Below are positions 17,319 through 24,961 of a DNA stretch of 36,750 bases, piece after piece; position 1 is the first letter of the stretch; each line of letters opens with the position of its first letter. Made by a program: the position numbers and the translations under genes. A model generated the notes under the pieces. That model was not told the DNA's origin. It did not search any database and saw nothing but the letters and a program-made list of their open reading frames with translations. Origin of the DNA: Prosthecobacter sp. GTDB taxonomy: Bacteria > Verrucomicrobiota > Verrucomicrobiia > Verrucomicrobiales > Verrucomicrobiaceae. Location of the stretch: the NCBI GenBank assembly GCA_017853885.1, contig JAFMIR010000037.1, forward strand, positions 1 to 36,750, given 5' to 3'.

Positions 17319-17879
17319 TCAATCCTCGATTTCAAGACGGTAACGCGGAAGGCTGGCATCGACCTGCGTGCTGTAGGCATCGATGCCACCATCGAGGCAT
17401 TTCGTTTCGCCAAAACCATGCCCGATGAAGTAGGCGGCAGCATCTAGTGAGCGGCTGCCGGTGTGGTCGTAGAGGACGATGGGCTTGGTTTTATCCCCGC
17501 TGGTGAAGATCTCCTGCACGAGCTGCTGCGTGAGCAATCGGGCGTTTGGCAGTTTCACCGCTTCATGCTCCTCGCGGGTCCGCACATCGAGGATGAGCAG
17601 GTCTGGCTGGGCCCGACGCAGGGCCTCAAAGTCCGGCGGGGAGATCCGCAGGCTGGAATCGGCTTCGTGACTGCTCTGAATATGCGCGATAGCTTCCTCG
17701 ACAGGGATGTTTTCATTTCGCTCGCAGACCTGGCCAAGCGTTTCGCCCGGCTGAAAGCCACAACTGCGGCAGCCACCGATGTGATACCGGGCAAATAAAG
17801 CCCGCTGTGCACCCGGATAAGCCATGAGCACCTGAGACATGGTCATATCACCGGATAGAGGGGGAAGGAATTCTGACAT
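17319..17879 (-). CDS. DUF1858-rhodanese-like protein without the catalytic cysteine
   Basis: This 186-residue cytoplasmic protein has two parts. Residues about 12-70 resemble DUF1858 (ALFARYHIGGCRSCG, a CxxC at 37/40, then GETLGQVC). Residues about 80-175 are a rhodanese fold (LLILDVRTREEHEAVKLPNA; the active-site loop region LYDHTGSRS). Rhodaneses carry a catalytic cysteine as YCxxGxR; here Asp138 occupies that position, so ordinary sulfurtransferase activity is not expected. It could be a binding or regulatory rhodanese, or may use the CxxC of the first domain. It is the first gene of a two-gene unit with the methyltransferase and starts 59 bp downstream of the LysR gene on the same strand. 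Confidence 0.85.
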   Translation of the reverse strand: MSEFLPPLSGDMTMSQVLMAYPGAQRALFARYHIGGCRSCGFQPGETLGQVCERNENIPVEEAIAHIQSSHEADSSLRISPPDFEALRRAQPDLLILDVRTREEHEAVKLPNARLLTQQLVQEIFTSGDKTKPIVLYDHTGSRSLDAAAYFIGHGFGETKCLDGGIDAYSTQVDASLPRYRLEIED

Positions 17880-17938
17880 CCACTGCGTTTAGCGGGGAAT
17901 GACCGAGCGTGCAAGCGAGCGCAAAAAATGTCGAATGA

Positions 17939-18826
17939 TCAAGTCATCTTCATTTTCGCTTTCGCCATTGCCGCCATTTCCAACAACTGCTCCCCAGCTG
18001 GTGACAAACCGCCGCCTCTCTTCCAAACCGCCGCGATTTGCCGCTGCAAGCCAGGATGCTTAAGTGGCAGAACACGCACTTCCACTGGCAGAGCCGTGGC
18101 CGCGAGCTGAGGAACGATGGCGATGCCCACGTGGGCTGCCACAAGTGCACGAACCGTTTCCAGCTCGCCACTCTCACAGGCGATACGGGGCTCAAAACCT
18201 GCCTTGCGACAGGCTTCCAACGCGGAGTCACGCGCGCGACCTTTGTAAAAGAGGAATGATTCACCGGCAAGCTGCTTCAGCGAGACTTCTTTCTCACTCG
18301 CGAGGGCATGCGAACTCGCGAGCAGCAGCACAAAAGGCTCCGTGATGAGCACGCGACTCTCAAACGCCGACTTGTTCGCCGGCAGTTGGAGAAAGCCGAG
18401 ATCCGCATGACCGCTCTCGATACTTTCCGCGACGCGTTCGGAGCTGTCTTCGATCAATTGCAGTTCCACCCGCGGATGCTCGCGGCCAAAGGCATGTAGC
18501 AGCTCCGGCAGCAGACAGGCGCAGACGCTCGGGATAGCTGCTACGACCAACCTGCCGCCACGCACATGCCGCACATCTGAAACGGCGGCTTTCGCTGCCT
18601 CTGCCTGAGCAAGAAGCGCTTCAGCACGCGGCAGCAGTGCCTTTCCTGCGGCAGTGAGCTGCGTTTCTTTTTTACCACGAATGAAAAGAGTGGCTCCCAA
18701 CTCGGCTTCCAAATTCTTCATTTGCTGGCTGAGCGCAGGCTGAGCCATGCGCAGACGCTGCGCCGCCCTCGTGAAGTGCCTCTGATGTGCAATTTCAATG
18801 AAGTAGCCGAGCTGGTAGAGTTCCAT
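17939..18826 (-). CDS. LysR-family transcriptional regulator
   Basis: The product is 295 residues, the normal length for the family. The N-terminal winged helix-turn-helix is clear: MELYQLGYFIEIAHQRHFTRAAQRLRMAQPALSQQ continues into LEAELGATLF within residues 1-60. A linker helix and a periplasmic-binding-like effector domain follow (about 90-290, including VEVRVLPLKHPG near the end). LysR proteins bind a small-molecule effector and usually regulate themselves and a divergent gene. Here the divergent neighbour is purU, across a 227-bp intergenic region; the same-strand genes downstream are the rhodanese and methyltransferase genes. The effector is unknown. Confidence 0.93.
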   Translation of the reverse strand: MELYQLGYFIEIAHQRHFTRAAQRLRMAQPALSQQMKNLEAELGATLFIRGKKETQLTAAGKALLPRAEALLAQAEAAKAAVSDVRHVRGGRLVVAAIPSVCACLLPELLHAFGREHPRVELQLIEDSSERVAESIESGHADLGFLQLPANKSAFESRVLITEPFVLLLASSHALASEKEVSLKQLAGESFLFYKGRARDSALEACRKAGFEPRIACESGELETVRALVAAHVGIAIVPQLAATALPVEVRVLPLKHPGLQRQIAAVWKRGGGLSPAGEQLLEMAAMAKAKMKMT

Positions 18827-18982
18827 GGGAGTGATTGTATTTGATCAGGTAACAAAAAACTTCTGGATGCCTTGAACTCGATTAAGCGGGATGGGGCTGG
18901 GCTAATGAAACGCATGGAGAAGCCAACAAAGCCTTTTCTATTTGGGTTATCACATGGCGGAGAGCCCACAAGCTATTCGTAA

Positions 18983-19005
18983 GATGCGATTTAAGTTTGC
19001 GCATC
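18983..19005. promoter_or_regulatory. Inverted repeat GATGCG-N11-CGCATC upstream of purU
   Basis: A 6-bp perfect inverted repeat with an 11-bp spacer lies 48 bp upstream of the purU start, in the LysR-purU intergenic region. The dyad size is compatible with a LysR-type site, which typically shows T-N11-A in an interrupted dyad. It could equally be an RNA hairpin in the purU leader. A second weak dyad, TTGT-N13-ACAA, lies close to the LysR start near 18835-18856. Confidence 0.35.
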
Positions 19006-19053
19006 CACGAATGCGGATTGAATGGCCTCCCCTACCCCTTTTCACCCAAGCCC

Positions 19054-19908
19054 ATGCACGAAACTGCCACTCTACTCATACACTGCCCGGACCGCGCCGG
19101 ACTGGTCCATGATGTTACCGGCTTCATCTCCTCCCATCAAGGGAACATCATCGACCTGCAGCAGCACATCGACGAGGAACAGAATGCCTTCTTTATGCGT
19201 CTGGAATGGAGCATGGAAAAGTTCACACTGGAAAAAGACGAGATTGAGGCACGCCTCCAGCCCATGGCGCGCCGCCATGAAATGCAGCTCAAGCTGGCTT
19301 TCTCCAGCCAGAAGAAGCGCCTAGCCCTTTTCGTCACGAAGGAAAACCACTGCATCTACGATCTCCTCGCCCGCCACGAGGCTGGCGAACTCCCCGTGGA
19401 GATCCCGCTTATCGTCGCCAATCACGACACGCTCAAGCCAGCGGCGGATCGCTTCGGTATTCCCTTCCATCTTTTCCCCATCACAAAGGACAATAAGCTC
19501 GCGCAGGAGCAGGCTATGATCGCCCTACTCAAAAAGGAACGCATCCACACCGTCGTGCTAGCCAAGTACATGCAGATCATTGGCTCTGCCATGATCGCCG
19601 AGTTTCCAAACCGAATCTTGAACATTCATCACAGTTTCCTTCCGGCTTTCGTTGGAGCAAAGCCTTACCATCAAGCTTTTGAACGCGGCGTGAAGATCAT
19701 TGGTGCCACCAGCCACTATGTCACCACAGAGCTCGACCAAGGTCCGATCATTCATCAGGATGTGATGCGCGTCAGCCACGAAGACACCGTGCCCGACCTC
19801 GTGCGCCTCGGACGTGACCTCGAAAAAAACGTGCTCGCCAAGGCCCTTTGGTGGCATGTGCGAGACCGCGTGCTCGTCTTCAAAAACAAGACCATCGTCT
19901 TTGACTGA
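19054..19908 (+). CDS. purU: Formyltetrahydrofolate deformylase
   Basis: The frame is open from 18997, but the ATG at 19054 gives the standard PurU start (METATLLIHCPDRAGLV-type) and a normal length of 284 residues. An ACT domain occupies about 1-80. The formyltransferase/hydrolase domain carries Asn190, His192 (LNIHHSFLPAF) and Asp228 (ELDQGPI); the 36-residue His-Asp spacing equals that of the GAR-transformylase fold. The enzyme hydrolyses 10-formyl-THF to formate and THF, balancing one-carbon pools and supplying formate for purine synthesis. It is divergent from a LysR gene. Its TGA stop overlaps the next ATG by one base (TGATG). Confidence 0.95.
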   Translation: MHETATLLIHCPDRAGLVHDVTGFISSHQGNIIDLQQHIDEEQNAFFMRLEWSMEKFTLEKDEIEARLQPMARRHEMQLKLAFSSQKKRLALFVTKENHCIYDLLARHEAGELPVEIPLIVANHDTLKPAADRFGIPFHLFPITKDNKLAQEQAMIALLKKERIHTVVLAKYMQIIGSAMIAEFPNRILNIHHSFLPAFVGAKPYHQAFERGVKIIGATSHYVTTELDQGPIIHQDVMRVSHEDTVPDLVRLGRDLEKNVLAKALWWHVRDRVLVFKNKTIVFD

Positions 19909-20339
19909 TGAACGAGGCTGAACTGCTCGAAAAGCTGCGCAAGATCGAACGCCTCTATGCGGGTGCGGCTACGCTCGGCGAGAAAGAGGCCGCCGCCGAT
20001 GCCATGCGCCGCATCCAGCAACGCCTGAAGAAGACCGAGAAGGCAGAGCGGCCTATCGAATATAAATTCACCCTTCTCGATAGCTGGTCGAAAAAGCTCT
20101 TCATCGCCCTGCTGCGCCGCTACGACCTACGTCCGTACCGTTACGCTCGCCAGAGGCGGAACACTGTCATGGTCCGCGTGCCAAAAAGCTTTGTCGATGA
20201 CACCTTGTGGCCAGAGTTCCTCGAGCTCAGCGAGGTGCTGCAGCAGTATCTTGAGGACATCACTCGTCGCGTGATCAGCGAAGGCATTCATGCGGACGCC
20301 AGCGAAGAGGAGATCATCTCTGGCGAATACCTCGAGTAG
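19908..20339 (+). CDS. Small uncharacterised protein, weakly DUF2786-like
   Basis: This 143-residue soluble protein is translationally coupled to purU (TGATG overlap). Its first 40 residues, LEKLRKIERLYAGAATLGEKEAAADAMRRI, resemble the DUF2786 pattern (a leading KIRKLLALA helix followed by a second Ala-rich helix). The rest is a mixed alpha/beta region rich in Arg (LLRRYDLRPYRYARQRR) with an acidic C-terminal tail (DASEEEIISGEYLE). The function is unknown. The overlap suggests it is made with PurU, though coupling may be only incidental. It converges with the amidohydrolase gene with a 1-bp gap. Confidence 0.75.
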   Translation: MNEAELLEKLRKIERLYAGAATLGEKEAAADAMRRIQQRLKKTEKAERPIEYKFTLLDSWSKKLFIALLRRYDLRPYRYARQRRNTVMVRVPKSFVDDTLWPEFLELSEVLQQYLEDITRRVISEGIHADASEEEIISGEYLE

Positions 20340-20340
20340 C

Positions 20341-21168
20341 TCAAGTACCCAGAAACGCTCTCGCGTTCACAGCCGTCATCGAGGTCATTTGAGTCTCCGA
20401 GAGGTCGGATTCGACCAATTTGAGCAATGAGGACTCTGGGTAGAAAAACGGGGCATGTGTGCCGAGACAGAGTTTCTCGATCGGCCAGATCTTCAGCGTG
20501 TTTTCGAGCCCGCCGACACCTTCAATCATCGCACAATCGATCCAAAGACTCACACAACCACGCAGCGCGGTGGTGATCATGGTCGCGTTCGTATTCAAAA
20601 CCATCACGCGAGCCTTCGGACGTGCCTGAAGCAGATCATGAAGCGGCTTCAAGTCCACTGGTGCCACCTGCACAAGCGGATGCTGGGTGCGCTGATCCTC
20701 CATCTGCGCCACGATTTGCACCGCCATGCCGAATTCGAGGATTGCATCGAGCATTTCAGCAAACAGCGGCTCATCGAGCTGGTAGCCGTGGTAGTTGGGA
20801 TGGAGGCGGATGACTTTCATGCCATGCTCTTCGCGACAGCGGCGCAGATCCTCACGCCAAGCGGGCAACCGGGGATGCAGCGTACCCGCAGCCAGCATCA
20901 CACCACCACTCGCTTTGCACACAGCAACAAGACGTGCATTCACTGCTGCGACGTCACGCGTGAGCAAGGCCTCCAGCGACCCCGTGATGGCCCGCATGAT
21001 ACCACGCTGCTTCAAAGCCTCGCTGTTGAGCTTGGGAAGCTCACGGAAAGGCCACTTGCCGGTAGCAAAATTCACATCCACAAGCTCCGGGGAATGGGGC
21101 TGATTAAGAGCCAGGAGAGGCGTTGTCGCCGCTGCGGTGCTGGTTTGAATGAAAAATCGACGGTTCAT
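20341..21168 (-). CDS. Amidohydrolase-fold protein lacking metal ligands, exported
   Basis: The frame is open to 21441, but the ATG at 21166-21168 is preferred. It overlaps the upstream gene's stop as ATGA and starts a TAT-like signal (MNRRFFIQTSTAAATTPLLA), giving 275 residues. The domain resembles amidohydrolase family 2. The N-terminal metal motif HxH reads DVNFATGKWPF (residues 31-41), the expected second-site histidine region reads VLNTNATM, and the aspartate position near the end reads GTHAPFFYPES. So the usual metal ligands are absent. A group of such proteins with DVN..xxWPF occurs in Verrucomicrobia and Planctomycetes (from memory). Its role beside the intact paralogue is unknown. 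Confidence 0.85.
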   Translation of the reverse strand: MNRRFFIQTSTAAATTPLLALNQPHSPELVDVNFATGKWPFRELPKLNSEALKQRGIMRAITGSLEALLTRDVAAVNARLVAVCKASGGVMLAAGTLHPRLPAWREDLRRCREEHGMKVIRLHPNYHGYQLDEPLFAEMLDAILEFGMAVQIVAQMEDQRTQHPLVQVAPVDLKPLHDLLQARPKARVMVLNTNATMITTALRGCVSLWIDCAMIEGVGGLENTLKIWPIEKLCLGTHAPFFYPESSLLKLVESDLSETQMTSMTAVNARAFLGT

Positions 21169-21962
21169 GCTTGGATGCCTTTCGCTTTGAGGATCGGATT
21201 CATGAGGTTGTATAGCGTTCCATGGAAGATCTGCTGCCTCTGTGCATCGCTGATAGCTGCCCCATGCACCTTGGCCAGTTGACTGGCGAAACTGCGTCCT
21301 CCGCAGTCGCTGCCATAAATGACACGTTCCGCACCGAGTTCTCGCACAGCCATCTCGGTGAATCCTGCGGTGGGGTCTGAGCCCGCAAGGTCGGCGAAAA
21401 GATTTTTTTGATCGCGAATCGCGCGAATACCGAGCTCCCACGTGCCGCCGGTGTGGCCGCAGATGATTGGCACCTCGGGAAAACGCTTCGCTAGTTTCAC
21501 CAGATCATCCGGGGTGGACTCGCCAGGGTAGTTCGTGGTCGTTTTGAACCAAGTGTGCTGGAAAATGACGGCTTTCAACTCGGCTGCTCGAGCGATCAGC
21601 GGATCGATTTCGGCTCCATCGCATTTTTTGGCGACCCACAACTTCATCCCGACCATCGGTCCGTCTGCCACGCATCGTTCCAACTCAGCAAGCGACTCAG
21701 GCACATGATTCGGATTGAGCGTGACGAAGCCAAACGCGCGGTTTGAATGTTTAGAGAGAGCTCGGAGCACTTCGTCGTTCTGCCTACGAAAATCGTCCGG
21801 CTTGGGGTCCTGAGACCACTTCATACCCATGTAAACACACAGCCTCTCGATGCCCACGCGGTCAGCGTAACGCAATAGCTGCCCAAGTCGCTCTTCAGGC
21901 GTGAGACCCGGCACACCGGAGAGATGGCAATGCAGGTCCCAGATTCGGAATTTGGCATTCAT
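21165..21962 (-). CDS. Amidohydrolase family 2 protein, metal ligands intact
   Basis: The product is 265 residues with no signal peptide, so it is probably cytoplasmic. It has the TIM-barrel amidohydrolase (PF04909-type) pattern: the HxH metal motif at 11-13 (DLHCHLS), His136 (IFQHTW), His170 (IICGHTGGTW) and Asp219 (VIYGSDCGG). The family hydrolyses or decarboxylates cyclic acids, lactones and related compounds using one or two metals; the substrate cannot be read from the sequence. Its 3' end overlaps the next gene by 4 bp (ATGA), so the intact and degenerate paralogues are made from one message. The FAD oxidoreductase gene lies 57 bp upstream on the same strand and could belong to the same unit. 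Confidence 0.9.
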   Translation of the reverse strand: MNAKFRIWDLHCHLSGVPGLTPEERLGQLLRYADRVGIERLCVYMGMKWSQDPKPDDFRRQNDEVLRALSKHSNRAFGFVTLNPNHVPESLAELERCVADGPMVGMKLWVAKKCDGAEIDPLIARAAELKAVIFQHTWFKTTTNYPGESTPDDLVKLAKRFPEVPIICGHTGGTWELGIRAIRDQKNLFADLAGSDPTAGFTEMAVRELGAERVIYGSDCGGRSFASQLAKVHGAAISDAQRQQIFHGTLYNLMNPILKAKGIQA

Positions 21963-22019
21963 TCAAGCAAGGATACGCCACATCCAAACCAACTCGCGCA
22001 CCGAAAACATCGCTCAAAC

Positions 22020-24089
22020 TCACTTCACCGACAGCCACTGCGCCGCGTCGACGATGACGTGACCACTGGTGCCTTCGTTGCGAATTTCGAGCCAGCCGTT
22101 TTTGCCTGCTTCGAAGCGGAAGGTGCCCAGCGGGAGCAGATTGTGCTTCTCCGTGGGCTTTTCTTTTTGGTTCACAATCAGGGTCTTCTCGCCGTCCGCA
22201 TGATTGACAATTACAGGCACCTTTGCGGCGCGATTGCCGAGCGCGGTGTAGGCGATGGAAACGCGATACTGGCCTGCGGCGGGTAGATTCGGCGTGTAGC
22301 GGGCCTTTTGCTCGCCTTTGAGGCTGTCGCCGTCGTGACGGTAGCCTTGGCCGACGAAACCGGGGGTGGTGTGACCTTCGGAGCTGAAGCCGGTCAAATC
22401 GGCCTCGCTATCATCAACAACGATGCCGCCGAGTTGCTGCTTGGTGAACGCAAGATGCTCTGGCATAGGCGGCGACTCGAAATCGAGCACCTGACCATCA
22501 GCGAGGAGCTTCGCTTTGAGCTTGGCGTAGTCGAGTTTTTGCAGATCGACGCCATTTTCGATGGCGAGAACGGCTGCAGTGGCGGCACTTTGGCCCATGA
22601 CCATAAAGACGGGCTCCATGCGGATGCTGCCATATGAGATATGGCTGGCACTGAGGCATACCGGCACAAGCAGGTTGGTGCATTGCTCTGTCTTCGGTGT
22701 GATACTACGGTAACTGATCGGATACGGACGCACGCCAATCTGAATGTCGCCTTCGTTGCGGGCAAAGCCTTCCTTCGTGACGTAACGCTGCGTGTGGTGG
22801 CTATCCATGTTGTAGGCGCCCATGCCGACGCTGTCTTCAACAATGACGCGGCGTTTGCAGTTCTGCTCGCTCATGACATAGCCGCCGATCATTCGGCGAG
22901 CCTCGCGCACATACATCTGGCGAGGCCAGTTGCCGTTGTCGGTGAACTCATCCTTCGCGAGGCCCCACTGCGAGTAGAAGGCACGGATTTTCTCCGACAC
23001 ACGAGGATGATTGGCGAGCGTCCACATGAGTCCTTTTTGATAATCCTCGTGCGCTTTCCAGATCTTCGCCCGTGTGGCGTAATCGGCGTCCGGGTAGTCA
23101 TAATTCATCCCGATCATGTCGGTGCTGAAAGCGAAGTTGTTGTTCGTATCCGTCTTGCGGTTAGGCATCGGCGTCGGTGCCCAAGGATGACGCGGGTCAC
23201 CAGCCTCAAAGTTGCGCAGCAGCAATTCGAACTGCTTTTCGTCATAGTTTTCCGGCTTCGGGAAAGGCACTCGGTTGGAATCGTCGTCCGTGTTGCACAT
23301 GCGGAAGTTGTAGGCCTGGATGCGGTGGTCGCCATCGCCGTCTTTACCCTCCGGCATGGGGGTGACGCCCCAAACGAGGCCGCTGCTCGGATCGCCCAGT
23401 TTCACATACGGATCGACGTTCTTGATGAACTGATGGTGCTTCGCGCCAGCCAACTGAAGGCCGTTGATGGTCTCGCCGTAGAGCGAATTGGCCTCGCGAC
23501 CGACATGGTAGCTGACGTCCGCCTTCGCCATGAGATCGCCTTCATAAGTGGCGTCAATGAACATCGCGCCCTCGAACTCTTTGCCGCTCTCCATGCGGAT
23601 TTTCGTGATGCGTGATCCGCGACGAGTGACTCCGTTTTGAAGATCGAGTCTCTCGCCGAACACGACGGTCACTTTGTCCTTCACTTTGGCGAGCATGGCA
23701 TCGTAAATCTCCGTCGCGGCATGCGGTTCGAAGGTCCACATGGTCGTTTCGGTGCTGGCGTTGCCATGCGGGCGTTTGGCGAAGTATTGCTCGCGGGTCT
23801 GCTGCTTCCACTTCGTGGGATCGGCATAGTATTGGAAGACATTCGCGTAAAACTCACGTGAGATGCCGCCGATGGCCTTTTTGTTGCCGATATCCGTCGC
23901 GCCTAGGCCCCCGGTAGTCAGTCCGCCAAGAAACTTCGTCGGTTCGATCAAAACAGCCGTTTTGCCCATGCGTGCTGTCTGAATGGCAGCTGTAACCCCA
24001 CTGGAGGTGCCTCCATAAATGATGACGTCTGGCGCGGCGAAGATTTGGGCGGCCAAAAGAGTGAAAAGCGTAGTCAGGGCAGGTTTCAT
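22020..24089 (-). CDS. Secreted FAD-dependent oxidoreductase with C-terminal golvesin/xanthan-lyase-like domain
   Basis: The product has 689 residues and a signal peptide (MKPALTTLFTLLAAQIFAA). Immediately after it comes an FAD-binding Rossmann start (DVIIYGGTSSGVTAAIQTARMG; glycines at 26, 27 and 31) and LGGLTTGGLGATD, typical of the FAD_oxidored family common in Planctomycetes and Verrucomicrobia. Further blocks include MFIDATYEGDLMAKADVSYHVGRE and, near 480, an SxSHISYGSIRMEPVFMVMGQSAATAA stretch containing the second FAD contact. Residues about 555-689 form a beta-rich domain like the golvesin C-terminal/xanthan lyase carbohydrate-associated module (VDDSEADLTGF; AGQYRVSIAY). It probably oxidises an exported substrate such as a sugar; this is inference. 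It lies upstream of the amidohydrolase pair. Confidence 0.9.
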   Translation of the reverse strand: MKPALTTLFTLLAAQIFAAPDVIIYGGTSSGVTAAIQTARMGKTAVLIEPTKFLGGLTTGGLGATDIGNKKAIGGISREFYANVFQYYADPTKWKQQTREQYFAKRPHGNASTETTMWTFEPHAATEIYDAMLAKVKDKVTVVFGERLDLQNGVTRRGSRITKIRMESGKEFEGAMFIDATYEGDLMAKADVSYHVGREANSLYGETINGLQLAGAKHHQFIKNVDPYVKLGDPSSGLVWGVTPMPEGKDGDGDHRIQAYNFRMCNTDDDSNRVPFPKPENYDEKQFELLLRNFEAGDPRHPWAPTPMPNRKTDTNNNFAFSTDMIGMNYDYPDADYATRAKIWKAHEDYQKGLMWTLANHPRVSEKIRAFYSQWGLAKDEFTDNGNWPRQMYVREARRMIGGYVMSEQNCKRRVIVEDSVGMGAYNMDSHHTQRYVTKEGFARNEGDIQIGVRPYPISYRSITPKTEQCTNLLVPVCLSASHISYGSIRMEPVFMVMGQSAATAAVLAIENGVDLQKLDYAKLKAKLLADGQVLDFESPPMPEHLAFTKQQLGGIVVDDSEADLTGFSSEGHTTPGFVGQGYRHDGDSLKGEQKARYTPNLPAAGQYRVSIAYTALGNRAAKVPVIVNHADGEKTLIVNQKEKPTEKHNLLPLGTFRFEAGKNGWLEIRNEGTSGHVIVDAAQWLSVK

Positions 24090-24138
24090 GCAGGGTGCTT
24101 TTCAACGCCTGCGAATGCCCGCTGCAATCATCAAACCC

Positions 24139-24837
24139 TCACCCGGGCCTCGATTTGCCTGCTCCGGGGAGGGCGCTGAGAAAAAAGTAACGTGGCGAAC
24201 GTAGCACGTCGCCCACCTCGCGAATGGCCATACAGAAGAGGAGCTCGTTCAGGCGCTGATGGGCCTGTGGGTGGCGTTCGAGGTGGTTTTCGAGAAAAGA
24301 CCGCAGGCGACGGTTGGCAGCGAATTCGATCATCACGGTGCCGAGATTGAGGAAGGCGAGGAGACCAAACACCCCAGCGAAGGCGAGGATAGCCACTCGT
24401 GGGGCGAAGATTCGTGCGATCATGAACCCGACGATCACGAGAAAAGCTGCGACAGGAATGTAGCGGCACATGCGAATCACGCTTTGCCGCCATTTGAGCT
24501 CGCCGAGACCTTCCGCGCCGGTTTGTAGGGCATGGGCCGCCTCGTGCAAGGCGGTCGCCCAAGTGCTCAAAGTGGTGCCTTGGGCCGTGCTGCGATGCAG
24601 AAAAAGACGGCGGCGCACCGGATCGAAGTAGTCGGTGACGATGCCATTGTGCTCAACCACCTGCACATCCATGACACCTTCACTTTCGAGGAATTTAAGG
24701 GCGATTTCCGCCCCGGTGTAAGCAGTGGGGCTGGTGACGCGGGAACCTTTTGCCATCATAGAGGCATACCTTCCCGCCGCCCACTGACTGATGCCAAAGG
24801 CGAGCGCCGCGAGGATGATAAGAACAATGAATACCAT
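24139..24837 (-). CDS. YugP-type membrane zinc metallopeptidase
   Basis: The frame is open to 24897. The ATG at 24835-24837 is preferred because it begins the first membrane helix (MVFIVLIILAALAFGIS), giving 232 residues. The family block LFLHRSTAQGTTLSTWATALHEAAHALQ contains the zinc motif HExxH as HEAAH at 98-102. Two further hydrophobic helices follow (YIPVAAFLVIVGFMIARIF and VAILAFAGVFGLLAFLNL), then EFAANRRL, where the third zinc ligand (Glu) is expected. This matches the neutral zinc metallopeptidase YugP/PF04298 family of unknown substrate. It is divergent from nuoF with 124 bp between the starts. Confidence 0.9.
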   Translation of the reverse strand: MVFIVLIILAALAFGISQWAAGRYASMMAKGSRVTSPTAYTGAEIALKFLESEGVMDVQVVEHNGIVTDYFDPVRRRLFLHRSTAQGTTLSTWATALHEAAHALQTGAEGLGELKWRQSVIRMCRYIPVAAFLVIVGFMIARIFAPRVAILAFAGVFGLLAFLNLGTVMIEFAANRRLRSFLENHLERHPQAHQRLNELLFCMAIREVGDVLRSPRYFFLSALPGAGKSRPG

Positions 24838-24961
24838 ACGCCTATCAGTGATAGCGGACAGGCATTGATGCAAACGCGCATCCGAGACCGACCACACCCG
24901 CGTAAACGGGGAATAAACCCCTTGCCCTGCCGCTTCGCTTTTTCATACTCCGTTCAGACCC

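Noticed and set aside
20341..21441. Longer version of the metal-less amidohydrolase gene, starting at 21441
   Set aside because: The extra 91 residues lie inside the upstream amidohydrolase gene and are not domain-like; the inner ATG gives a signal peptide and the usual ATGA coupling.
22641..23615. Long open frame (324 codons) on the plus strand inside the FAD oxidoreductase gene
   Set aside because: It is antisense to a well-supported gene; its Val/Arg/His-rich translation is typical of a shadow frame in moderately high-GC DNA.
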